Shown piece by piece: positions 1-12,100 of a stretch of 49,768 bases of DNA. The notes under the pieces were generated by a model. The model was not told the origin of the DNA. It made no database searches and saw only the letters and a list, made by a program, of their open reading frames with translations. Position numbers and translations under genes: made by a program. The DNA is from Paramecium octaurelia. Lineage: Eukaryota > Ciliophora > Oligohymenophorea > Peniculida > Parameciidae. Location of the stretch: the NCBI GenBank assembly GCA_905182995.1, contig CAJJDP010000107.1, forward strand, positions 343,809-393,576, given 5' to 3'. Each line of letters opens with the position of its first letter. Positions within the stretch are counted from its first letter, which is position 1.

Positions 1-57
1 CCCAAACCCAAACCCAAACCCCACCCCAAACCCAAACCCCAAACCCCAAACCCAAAA
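1..57. repeat. Telomere, C-rich strand
   Basis: Tandem CCCAAA and CCCCAAA units with one shortened CCCCA unit start at the first base and end where ordinary AT-rich sequence begins. Paramecium macronuclear telomeres are known to be a variable mix of C4A2 and C3A3 on this strand. Here the units read as C3A3 and C4A3. Their position at the very start shows that the window begins at a chromosome end. Confidence 0.97.
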
Positions 58-541
58 TGAGGTCAATAGATCAGAATCTGGAATAGAGATATATAAAATT
101 TGCTGGGAAGACTGAATCCATATCTAGTTTTGAAATAGTTCATTTGCCAAAATAGTAATGAAAGCTCCTTTTGTGGTTGGAAATGGATTTGGATCAGGAG
201 ATAAATCTTGTATTAGTTAACCTGAAGAACAATTAGATATTCCAAAAGTTTAATGAAAAAAACATATTGATTTACATAGGATTGCGATTCAAAATTCAAA
301 AAAGAAAATTTTTTTTAAGATTAATTTTTGGATCAGCCTTTTTAAGTAGACGATAGATGAACTAAAAATTTCACAATACTTGCTTGCCAACCTTGTCTTA
401 ATCTAGAAAGTATACATCTAAATATTAAAATACGGTCTGATTAGATAATTGAGAATCTACTTTGAAATAGTTCATTAGTATTTAAATTTTTGAACAACAC
501 ACTAAAAGTTTATACATCATACTTTAGCATAGAATTGAATT
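58..541. other. Telomere-proximal sequence without a supported gene
   Basis: There is no convincing gene here. A 32-codon frame starts at ATG 158 and stops at TGA 254. A plus-strand frame of about 77 codons runs from roughly 260 to 490. Neither has a recognisable motif. They may be remnants of a gene cut by telomere addition, but nothing in the sequence proves it. Confidence 0.5.
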
Positions 542-910
542 ATGTTATCCAATTATTTAAGGTATCAATAATCATATAAAACAATTATTAAGGAATTGAG
601 TATAGCTGATCTCTAAGCTACTAAAAGTGTGAGCATTTATTAAGAAGCTTAAACTGGATTACGAGTCATCCAATTATTATGTCTCCAAAACTAAATAGAT
701 GAGCAATTAAATAAAGAATAAATAATACTTTTGAAATAGATTTAGCATTATGAATACTCCCCCCAAAAATAAGAAATACATAATTAATTGAATAAAGTCA
801 TTATCCCTATCCAAAATATTGAAGTAAAGCAGATCATAGACAATCTGAAGTTGGAAACTGCTAAAAATATATTAAATTTTTAATATATCATAAATTAATT
901 ATTAAAGTGA
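542..910 (+). CDS. Hypothetical 122-residue protein, possible gene fragment
   Basis: An open frame runs from ATG 542 to TGA 908-910 in the ciliate code, with an in-frame TGA six bases upstream of the ATG. The product is rich in Gln, Leu, Ile, Lys and Glu and looks mostly helical (for example IIKELSIADLQATKSV). It has no signal peptide, membrane segment or cysteine pattern. I do not recognise it. It lies between the telomere and the TPR relic and could be the end of a longer gene lost at the chromosome end. In DNA this AT-rich, frames of about 120 codons without TGA can arise by chance, so confidence is low. Confidence 0.3.
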
Positions 911-1186
911 TCTTTATGCATATAAAACAAAATTGCAGATAGGGTACACAAATTACTTCCTCAATATTTATAAAAGATGCAGCATCAAATCAAAAAACTT
1001 TAAATAAATCTTTCGAAGATCTTCTCAACTAATTCACAATGAGACTTGTTTTAATATATTCAACTTTCTTTCAAATTAGGACTATTTTATTTAATTTAAA
1101 TTATATATTAAATTTATAACAAAATTTCTGAATTTTTTAGCATTGATTTTTGTCTTATATTAATTGACTGACTGATATAACTGATA

Positions 1187-2720
1187 TCAAATCATTTAGC
1201 ATATTGAGGAACATTCTTGATCCTCCTCCTGCACTTCACGGGAGGTATACGAATATTGCCTAACTCCATCTTCAAATATCTCCCTTAGCTTTTTCTTCTA
1301 TTCCTTTAATATCTTTTCTTAGTTTCTTTCTAAATAGCTTAATATGATAAATGCATCTTCAGTCCCGCAAATCAAATATATCCTTAAATAAATCTTAAGA
1401 ACCGCTTTCGTTTGCAAATAAATCGTCAACTCTTTCATTAAAAATTGTTTTTTTCTTTATTTACCATCAACCTATTGTTATTTTTTCCATAGCTATCGCT
1501 ACCATTTGCACTTCAATTTCTAATTTTATGGGTTTACAACAAAAATTATTAGTATTTCATTAAGACTTCTTACTCTGTTTTTAAATTTATTCAAATTCTT
1601 TTCATCAATTCCATAATCAAGGGAGGCATTTGAAATTTAAAAAGATCTCCAATAATAGGTAATTTAGAAAGTGCTGCTGAGCCAATTTTAAAATTTTTTT
1701 GAACTATATTAAAGATATTCTCTGAGTTAGTTTCAAATACTGCATTTAGGTTCATTTAAAATAAATCTGTCGAGATTTCTTACATTGTTGTAAGCAATTC
1801 AAAAGCCTCCAAAATAAAAATAGGTAGTAAGATTTTTAATACTAGTTTTCTGGTTTATTAAGATTGTTTAATAATAATTCAATCTTACTGAATCAAAAAT
1901 ATTACATTGTCCTCTAATTAATTTATTTTTATATTAGATTCTAGTAATTCTTATTTTAATTGTTAACCATTTATAATATTTAAGCCAGTAATTCAATTTC
2001 AAATTATTACATTTCAGGTTTCACTGATTCAGTCATTGTGGTTGATAGAATTGGATATATTCTGTTTTAAATTGATTCTAAGGCTGTGTTATATTTTAGT
2101 TTATTTAATTATTATTATTAGTTTTCAATTAGAAATTTTAAATGACTATTTTATATAACTATAATCTTATTCCAATCACTTAAGCAAATCAACCTTATTT
2201 TCTAAAAAATTAATATTTCGAGGTAAATAATAATAATCTGCTAAATTGCATAACATTAATGGGCTATTAGGCTATATTGATAATCGTTGTAAATAATTAA
2301 TTGATGCCTTGTCTTTCTCACCGATACCAGAATATAAATTGCCTAATATAATAAGCAAGGTAGTAGTCACCTCTATTAATGTAAACCTATATTTTGGATT
2401 AATTTAATAACTTTAATCGAAATTATTAAATGCAGAATCATTTAGTTGTTCATTCATATAATACACACCTAGATTAACTTACTCATCTTACCTCTACATA
2501 TAAATGCATAAAAACAATTACAATCTTTTTCTAAAGCTTAACCCATTATTAATAGTTTGATTAAGCCAATATATTATTTTACTTCATTATTTGTGTAAGC
2601 TCAAATTTAATATCAATTCAATAATATTCTTCTTCAGTGATTCATTAGCAATTCAAATATTTGACCTCGAAAGCCTTTCTAAATGGAAAATTATTAGCCC
2701 ATAAAAACTTATGATAATTT
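1187..2720 (-). pseudogene. Decayed TPR-repeat protein gene
   Basis: Read on the minus strand, bases around 2,560-2,176 encode two TPR-like helical pairs (stretches such as GVYYMNEQLNDSAFNNF, LGNLYSGIGEKDKASINY and LSIQPNSPLMLCNLADYYY), ending at TGA 2178-2176. A 23-base GTA...TAG intron near 2,475 is needed to join the first pair to the frame before it. Farther down, a frame of 181 codons is open from 1,732 to a stop at 1189-1187. It contains IIFVVNPQ and a Lys/Glu-rich helical stretch, ending with EVQEEDQE. In another frame just upstream, LPIIGDLFKF resembles a motif I associate with the C-terminal domain of a large Paramecium TPR family. The pieces lie in the right order but in different frames with TGAs between them, so I call it a pseudogene. 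TPR proteins are protein-interaction scaffolds; a specific role cannot be given. Confidence 0.55.
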
Positions 2721-3137
2721 ATATAACAATTTCCTTTTTCAACTTTCACCATTCTGATAATAGCTTTGAAGGACTAAAAACAGAGGAAGAGATTACAACC
2801 TAAAAGATCTTTCTAAATCTATTACAAATGGTTAATAGATATTATCCCTAAATAAAAACAAATATTCATTTATTTATAAATGGCACTAGACGTTACCTAA
2901 CAATTCTGAAACATTCTACATGATACAGATCGCTTTAGGCAATAACTAGCGATTCGTTATTACTAAGTAATCAACTTCCCACTCCTGTATCTTATCACAA
3001 ATAGAAGTTTAGCAAGAGAAATTATGTAGAAATAATATAAAATATTCAAAAAATTGATATTATTTTTAACTTTTAGACTAAACTTCCCAACTAGATAAAT
3101 AATTTGATTATTATGAAGTATGATAAAATAAATAAAC
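2721..3137. other. Spacer upstream of the giant surface-protein gene
   Basis: No gene is supported. The only relevant feature is that this AT-rich stretch must hold the promoter of the gene starting at 3,138. I see no defined element. Divergent minus-strand fragments here may be the 5' part of the TPR relic. Confidence 0.4.
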
Positions 3138-6100
3138 ATGATTATGTGGTTAGTTGTATTTCGACTTATCACACAAGTAGTTGGGTGGAGAGATTATTAT
3201 TCTTGGTATTTAACCTTTGGAACTTTTGCTCGTAAATGTCCTGAATTGCATACATAAATGCTTGATATGCATCCACATGAATGTGTTTGTAAATATTTGC
3301 ACTATAATAGCTTACGCCTTGATTTGCAAGGGTGTAACAGAAATATAAGTAAGAATTGAGGCAAATGGTACATAGCATTTATGCCATCCTAGATTCTAAC
3401 CTTACCAAAAAGGATTGTATTGGAATCTAGCTTAAGTGCAATATTTTTTTTCCTGTGGATTCTAGAATTATGCTTAAACATTGGTGATGGAGTTGCTTTC
3501 TGATGGACATTATAAATTTTATTGCTAAAGTAAGTAAATTTATACATTAGATTTCTATGATGATATAAATGTGTTCTGTTTGATAATGTCTTTTTAGAAT
3601 GGATCATATAAATGCTAAGTTTGTAAATATCCACATTATGGAGAAGGACAAGGTTGCTAGTTAGTGACTGGTAGATATGATTATAGTGCTATGCCTCCAA
3701 TATGTAAATAATATATTTATTAAAGAGTGCGATTATTATGGTTGTCGATCATGTCATTAGGATGGAAGTTGTATAAATTGTCTTGAAGGCTATGTTGCTT
3801 ATAATTCTACTAATTGTGGTTTTAGTAATCTATCATTATAACCTAGGTTGTTGGCCTTATTAATTTTGTGAACCCATAGGTACGAATTAAGCTATAAGAT
3901 ATTCAACCGCTTGTGTCTAAGGATATCATTATTATAATAATCAATGCATTCGTAATTAGATTATTATTATTATTTAGGTATTTATCCTTGTCTATAAGCC
4001 AAGCTTACGAATTCCGAATTCAATTGCACTTATTGCTTCCCAGGCTATCTTCAAAAAAAAGCGTTTACATCAAAAGAAATTTATCGCTGTTATTAATTGG
4101 ATTGGGATTGTGGCTTCTCGAGTTAATCGTTGTAAGTTGATTATCAAAAATATGGTTATATATATTACTTTACAACATGTACTTTATGCGATCCAGGATT
4201 CTTTTATGACTAAAAGGCTAAAAAATGTAAAAGTAATATTTACATAAAATATTGTCTAGGAATTGCATAAAACTTTTAAATAAAATATTGTATATTATTG
4301 GATTCATAAGGAATTAATTGCATAGCTTGTTTGCCATCCTATGCATTACAATCAAATGGCACATGCTTATATTTACAAGGATACTGTAGTTCAATTTGTT
4401 AGACCTGCTTGGACACAAATCCAAATTATTGTACTTCTTGCATTGCTGGAGAAGATAAAATTGCATTAGATGGTATCTGCGTATGTAAACCAAAATATGG
4501 CTTGTTATAATAAATATGCGAGCCTTGCTCCACTGGCTTTTGTTTTGATTGCTAACCCGATGATTTTTATTCCTGTATTTCATGTAAACCAGCATCAAAT
4601 AGAATAGTAGTTAATAAGGAATGTGTTTGTTAACCTAATTCATTTGATCCTGAAAATTTTGATCAAAAATGTATTGGTAGATTTGCTAAATTAATTTTAG
4701 TTTGTGATATAACATGTCAAAAATGTAATGGTCCATCATATGCAGATTGTACTGAATGTATAGAGGAAAGTATTTCAAACAGAATTCAAGTTGCCAATTT
4801 ATGTCCTTGCAAATCTGGTTATGGCGAATTTGCAATTAGGGAAGCATAATGTGGAAGTATTAGATGACATTAATTTTAGAATGTCATCCAAAATGTGAAA
4901 CTTGTTTTCAAGCTGCTGACGATACTGATAATCAATATTGCCTCACATGTATTCCTGGGCAAAATCGTGAGGTTTCAGACAATTTTAATTGTGATTGCAA
5001 AGAAAATTACGGAGATTTTGGTGTTTTGGAAGTTTGTGCACGTATTTTTATATAATTAATCTTAGTTTGCCATTATACATGTGGAGCTTGCAATGGTGTT
5101 GAAGCCACAAATTGTATACAATGCTCAATAAGTTCTAGTAGAGAACTAACAACTTTAGGAGAATGCTTATGTAAATAATCATATTATGATGATAATACAG
5201 GAAATATAGTATGCTAAAGTATGAAATTATTTTTATTTAATAGGGTGTCATAATTCATGTGTTACATGTGCAAACAGTATAGAAAAGGATGCATGTTTAG
5301 AATGTCCTTCAAGCAGGACATCTGTCTTATCAGGTAGTTACTTTGAATGTGTTTGTACTGCACCAAATACTTTTGATGACGGAAGCTCACTAGAATGCCA
5401 ATAATGCGATCAAACTTGTCAAACTTGTTATGGTTCACTTTCTTCAAATTGTTTAACATGCGATAAACTATATAGATAGTCAGAATTATCATCATGTGTT
5501 TGTCCTCCTGAATATTATGATATAGGATAATTAGAATGCGCAAGTAAGCATAAATAAATAAAAAGAATGCCACTATTCTTGTTACAAATGCTTTGATGAG
5601 AAGGCAGATAGCTGTATTGTTTGTTCATAGGAGCTTAGTTTTAGAATAATAAAAGGTAATATTTGCAAATGTATTGATGGATATTATGAAGAGCCTGGAA
5701 TTTCTTAATGTTAAAGTAAATATCTTAAATATTGCTTGCTAAGAATGTTCATATAAATGTGAAAAATGTGATAATAAACCAGACTAATGTTTGAGCTGTC
5801 CATTAAATTCGAAACGTGCTTTTGATCCTATTAAAGGATGTCCTTGCCCATCAGAATACTTTGATAAGGAAGATGAAATAAATTGTTAAAGTAGATTTAA
5901 TATAAATTAGAGAATGTCATTTCAAATGCAAAACATGTTATGGTAAGGATTAAACAGAATGTCTCTCCTGTGATTCTTCTGCCTATAGAGAACTTTAAAC
6001 TAGTTCCTGTTTATGCTAACCACATTACTTTGAGATAGAGTTTTCAGAATGTGGAAGTAACTATTCAATCTAAAATTAGCTTGTAGGGCATTCTGTTATG

Positions 6101-9100
6101 AATGTACATAGGATTCCTCAAATTGTACATCGTGTTATAGTGATAGATATTTGGTTGGAAATACTTGCAACTGCATTACTAAGTAATAAGGAGCTACAAT
6201 AAGTATGTTTGAATATAATGGAATGATTAAATGCGAAAGTATAATTCAATCAATACATAGAATGTCACTATTCATGTGGAACATGTAAAGGAATATCTGA
6301 ATAGGATTGCATCACTTGTATTGATACTGAGAACAGATTCTAAATAGGAAATACATGTGTCTGTAAGGGAGGATATTTCGATGCAGGATTGCCTATTTGT
6401 CAAAGTATTAATGGGTTATAACTAAATAGAATGTAGTTATAAATGTAAAGAATGTTCTCAGAACGCTGATAGTTGTATTTCTTGTCAAGATACAGAAAAT
6501 TAAAAGTTTAGTTAATAAAACCAAAAGTTTAAAGTCTACACTAAAAGATTTCCTTGACGAATTGCAACAGCTTAAGATACCATATTTCAGGTTTTAATAA
6601 ATGTTTATGCATGGAAAGATATTTTGAAGATGGATAAAATGAAGTTTGTTAGAGTATTTATTGATTCCTCATTTTTATTAGAATGCCATTATTCATGTCT
6701 TAGATGTAATGATATTGATACTAAATGTGAATTATGCTCAAAGGACTCAAATAGAACCTACGATGAACTATTTTTTTCTTGTAATTGCAATATTGGATAT
6801 TATGATAATGGAGTTGAAACTTGTTAATAATGTCATTATTCATGTTTAAGTTGTAATTCTTAAGATTCTAATTCCTGTATTTCCTGTGTAGAAGTTGATA
6901 CATCAAATAGAGTCTTTTATAATTAGACATGTAAATGCTTATTTGGATATTTTGACGATGGTTAATCAATATCATGTTAAAAATGTGATATTTAGTGTTT
7001 AAATTGTATTCAACAATCTTATATCTGCTTATCATGTCCCTAAACAAGAAAAATAGAAACTAATTGTAAATGTCAATAGGGTTACTATGAAGTTGGGGCA
7101 TAGTATTGCTTAGAATGTAATTCAAATTGCATGACCTGTTTAAACACAGCAAAGAACTGTACCTCATGCGATTCTATTTAATTTAGAGAAATTAACTTAA
7201 AAACAAGAACCTGTGATTGTTTAGTAGGATTTATTGAAGTTGATGGAACTTGCTAATAATGTAACCAAAAGTGTGAGACGTGCTCTTAAGTCATTAATGA
7301 ATGTACTTCTTGCGTTAAATATCGCTACTTGAAAGATAAAGATTGTATTTGTATTAATGGAATGTATGAATCAAACGATGATAAATAATGTAAATTATGT
7401 AGTAAGATATGTTTAACCTGTGTTAATTAAAGCGATTACTGTTTAACTTGCTCAATAGCTAATTTTAGACAATTTAAAACTGGAAATACCTGTGAATGCA
7501 TATAAGGATATTACGAAAATCCAATTAATCAGAATTGTGAACAATGTGCAAGTTCCTGTTTAACTTGTTCTTTAATATATGATAATTGCTTAACTTGCAA
7601 TACTAGTCTTAATTTATTTTTAGTTAATAATAGATGTCTATGTTAATAATCTTATTATTTTGATGCATAATCTAATTCATGTCTATGTAATAATTCAATT
7701 ATAACCAATAGAGTGTAGTATCACTTGTTTAGAATGCTAAAATAGTAGTTAATGCGTATCTTGTCGATTAACAACCAGATATTTTGATGAAGAATCAAAA
7801 TAGTGTTTATGTAAAAGTGGATTTTATGAACAAAATTAATAAAACTGTGCTTGTAATAATGTATTTAATTGTTATTAGAATGCGATTTAACATGTTAGAC
7901 TTGTGAAAATACAAATACAAATTGTATAACTTGCACAAGTGAATTTAAAAGATAGTTAACAGCAAATAAGTGTTTGTGCATCGATGGCTATTATGAAGCA
8001 GGAATCGAAACGTGTTATAAGTGCAATAATCTTTGCAAAACATGTTAATTTTCCCCCTCAAATTGTTTAAAATGCTTTGAAGTTGAACAAAATCGGTTGT
8101 ATTAGGATAATAAATGTTTATGCAAACCTGGATATTTTGAATAAAATACAGAGATCTGCTCAAGTAATAGATTTATATGATAAAATAGAATGCTCAAGTG
8201 AATGTTTAACCTGCAAAGGTTCAGCTAATCTATGTACAAGTTGTGATATTGATGCTAAGAGAATTGATCAATCAATTATCCACAAATGTCCTTGTATTAG
8301 TGGATTTTATCAAGACTAGGAATACATTTGTTAAAGTAAATCTAAATATGATAATAGAATGTCATATTAAATGTTAATCTTGTGTAAACTAGAGTGATAA
8401 ATGTTTAAGTTGTAATTTCGCATTAAATGCAAATCGCAAACCTCTATCTGGTTAATGTGATTGTAAAGAAGGTTATTTTGATGATGGAACATAAATTTAA
8501 TGCTAAAAATGTAACTTCAATTGTAAAACATGTGTCCTTTCAGCGAATAATTGCCAAATTTGCTAAAATAAATTGCGAACTAATCCACCAACGTGCAATT
8601 GCATAGATGGGTATTATGAAGATGAGTAATTCACTTGTTAAAGTAAATTTTACTTCTTAAAAAGTTTGTTCTACTTAATGCAATACTTGTGAATTTGAGC
8701 CCTCAAATTCTTTGACTTGCAAACCAGGAAGAATTGATAAGGATTGCAAATGCATAGATGGATATTTTGAAATTGGATAAATTATTTGCCAACGTATCAA
8801 ATGATTATAATTTCCTTATAGAATGTGCACATTAGTGTGCTACTTGTCACTTCGATCCTTTAAATTGCAAAACTTGTAGAGGTAATCGAATTCAAGAGCC
8901 TTTTTGTATTTGTTAAACTGGATATTTTGATGACTAGTTGAATGAAAATTGTTAAAAATGTGATAGTACTTGTTTAGAATGTAATGTTAACGGATGTTAA
9001 TCGTGCTTTGGAAATAGATTGCTAAATGATGAAAATGATTGTATTCCTCCCCCAAACTCAATTTCTTATGAAACTACACCTTGGTGTTCAAGTAAATTAT

Positions 9101-12100
9101 TCAAATAGATTACTAGCTTGCCAAGTAGCAATTGTGAACGCATTTTTATCAGATGACCTTAGTAATATAATAATTCATTTTGATTTTCCTTTAAATCCAA
9201 AATCCTTCACTTCATAATTAGAAAATAATAAATGTTATTAATTATTTGAATTAGTATCTATGTAAACATTTGGTTATAATCCTACTTGCTTTATTAACTC
9301 ATAAGATAATTAGGAATTATTGATCTAACTAGGAGAAAACCCAAACATCAATGTTGGTGATGAAATCCTATTTAAAAGTAACTCCATCTCTCATCTTGAT
9401 TGCGAAACTGCCTTATAACAATTTTTCTTTACTTAATTATAATCACCAATCCATCTACTTCCTCCAAGAATTGAGTTTAATGTACCTCTTCATAAACTCA
9501 ATCCCAATGGGGATAACTCAATTTATCTAAAATAAATTTAATATAATGGAAATCGAAAGCTAAATAATATCATTTGGACTTATGAATTGCAGTAAAATGA
9601 AGCTAACTCTGAACTTGCTTAATTCTTAGATTCAATTAATTTTAGATAAGAAATACATTTATTCATACCAAAGTTTACATTACCTACTAATGCAGCAGTG
9701 AAATTTAAGATTGAATATTAAAATTTTATTCATACTTATTCTTACTCTGAATTTAAAATATAAACTCATTCTGGAAAGCTTCCTTAAATTGATATAAAGG
9801 CAAAACCTTCTTATTTTGTTTATGAGAATATCAAAATTGGTGTTTCTGTAGGTAGTTTGGAAGAATTAAATGCAACAGATAAACCTAAGTACTAGGTCCA
9901 TATTAATGATATTGATGTAAATCCTAAATCATCATCATCCTCAAAATTAAATACTTTATATTAATCTGATTCTTGTTAAATGGTCTATACCATGATTTAA
10001 AAATATGCTTTAAGCCCAAATTCAAATTATACCTTTCAAGTCACTGCAACTAATTTAAAGACATCTGAAAGTTAAGTATAAAATTTCACTATTGGTATAT
10101 TATCGGCTGGATTGCTTTGTTAGTTCAATAATTAAGGATATTAGAATATTCAAAGAGATTTAAACCTCTAAATTTTTTGTCAAGATTTAGATTACACCTA
10201 TAAATGGAACAATGATCCAGATTTGCTCATTTAAGTGGCTTGCAAGGATCTATTACGGAATAATAATTGTTAAGATGATAGAAAGCAAACAATTAATGTT
10301 AATAAAACTGAGACATTTCAATTCATAAGAAAGAATTCCATTTCTCCCTTTTCAACTCAAGAATGGACTGTAACTGCATCTAAATTTCAATAAACTTCCA
10401 AGTTTACTTTAGTTATTATTTATCTAGACGATGAATTCCCATTTTAGGAACTAGAATTCAATAAGGGTTATTTAATGAGAAAAATCAATAATTATGAAAA
10501 ATTAAATTTTACATTTCTAATTCCTTTTGAAAAAAGATCTCAGTTATTAGAACTATCAATTGCAATTATTTATGACTACGAGATTATAGAAATACTTCAA
10601 CCAAAATATCAATCACATTAATTCAAGATATTTAATTACATCAAAGAATTAAAGTTTGGTAATAATATCAATCTTAAATTTTCAGCATAATATACAAATA
10701 ATATTATGCCAAACTTATAAAATTTAAAACTGTCTATCAATTTCCCTCCTAAATGTTCAAAATTAATTATTACTCGTTCAAGTGATTTAGCATTGACAAA
10801 TTTTCTAGTAACAGCTGTTTGTGAATTATCAAATGATTCTCCATATAAATTTTAACTTAGGCTATTTTTGAGAGAATCAGATTTAACTGAATTTTTAAAA
10901 GGAATATCAGATAATTCCTTAACTTTTTTTCCATTTTAAGATTCAAATTAATTCTCAATTTAAACTCCTTCTTCTATGAACTAATCAAAAATTGGAATTT
11001 TGGTATAAGTTCTTGATAATGGAGGATCAGTAACTAATATTTTTGAAAAGATTATAATGAAGTCTGCAGCAATAAATTGCACATTGCTCTAATTCTAGAA
11101 TTTGAATTTATAAAACAAGATATTATTGTTATTTGAAACACTGAATCAAAAATGTGATTGGTTGCATTCATAAATTTATCTTGATTTGCTATCAAATTTA
11201 ATCTTACAAGATAATGACGAGAACACCCTGAAATTTTAGGCAGTTAAATTATATAAACAGCTTTTAGTCTTATAAAAAGAACCTGATAATCGCTTATTAA
11301 AGGAAACAATCCAAACAAGTTGTTTAGGTCTTAACTCAAACCATTTATACATTACATCAAATTCAACCCAATCTGAGGTTAATTTAACTCTAATTTTAGA
11401 AGAATTAAAGAATAATATTCATAAATTAGATTTAGCACTAAAATACTATATTAAAATGAAAAATTAATTTGACGACGAACTTAAATTAAATTAGTATATT
11501 TGGGATGAAGAAACCTTTTAAAAGTATGAAAACTAACAATATTTACTAATAACTTTATTATACTATCTTGATGATGTCTATTCTTACCTGTCTTCAATTA
11601 ACTTAAAAAATGAAACTATTAATCAAGCAGTAAATGAATTATTAAGATTTATACCTTAGATTGCTGAAGAAACATAAAATATGCTAGTTGTAAATGAATA
11701 GCCATTAATTATTATTGGAAAGGAGATTGCTTGGTAGATTAAAAGAACAACAAAGGCAAAATTTAACTAATAATTTAAATTAGAATCAATACCAGAAGAT
11801 TTTCTAATTGATTTTATTCAATATGAATCCACTTACTTTAAAACAAATCCTTTAAGATTTATTAACGATTTGAAATATATCTAAACTTAATTGAATGACT
11901 AAACGATATAAGTATACCCAGAACACTATTACCTAATAAATTTGAAAAATGCCTAACATAATAGATATTTATAATATGAAAATTTTTCCTCAATTTATGG
12001 CACAAAATTTGGATCCTATTAGATTTGCTAAAATAATACTGAATTATTATCGGAATAAGAAATTATGTGCGCAGTAAAAACCATCTCTGGAATGTTTTCA

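Noticed and set aside
3138..3359. Unspliced frame from ATG 3138 to TGA 3357 as a small secreted protein
   Set aside because: The 25-base intron at 3,156-3,180 joins the same ATG to a frame that continues without stop into the Cys modules, which is the better model.
6488..6580. Unexcised germline insert (IES) in the aberrant module
   Set aside because: TA dinucleotides are present, but the ends do not match the TAYAGTNR consensus on both sides, and removing the segment does not restore the Cys frame.
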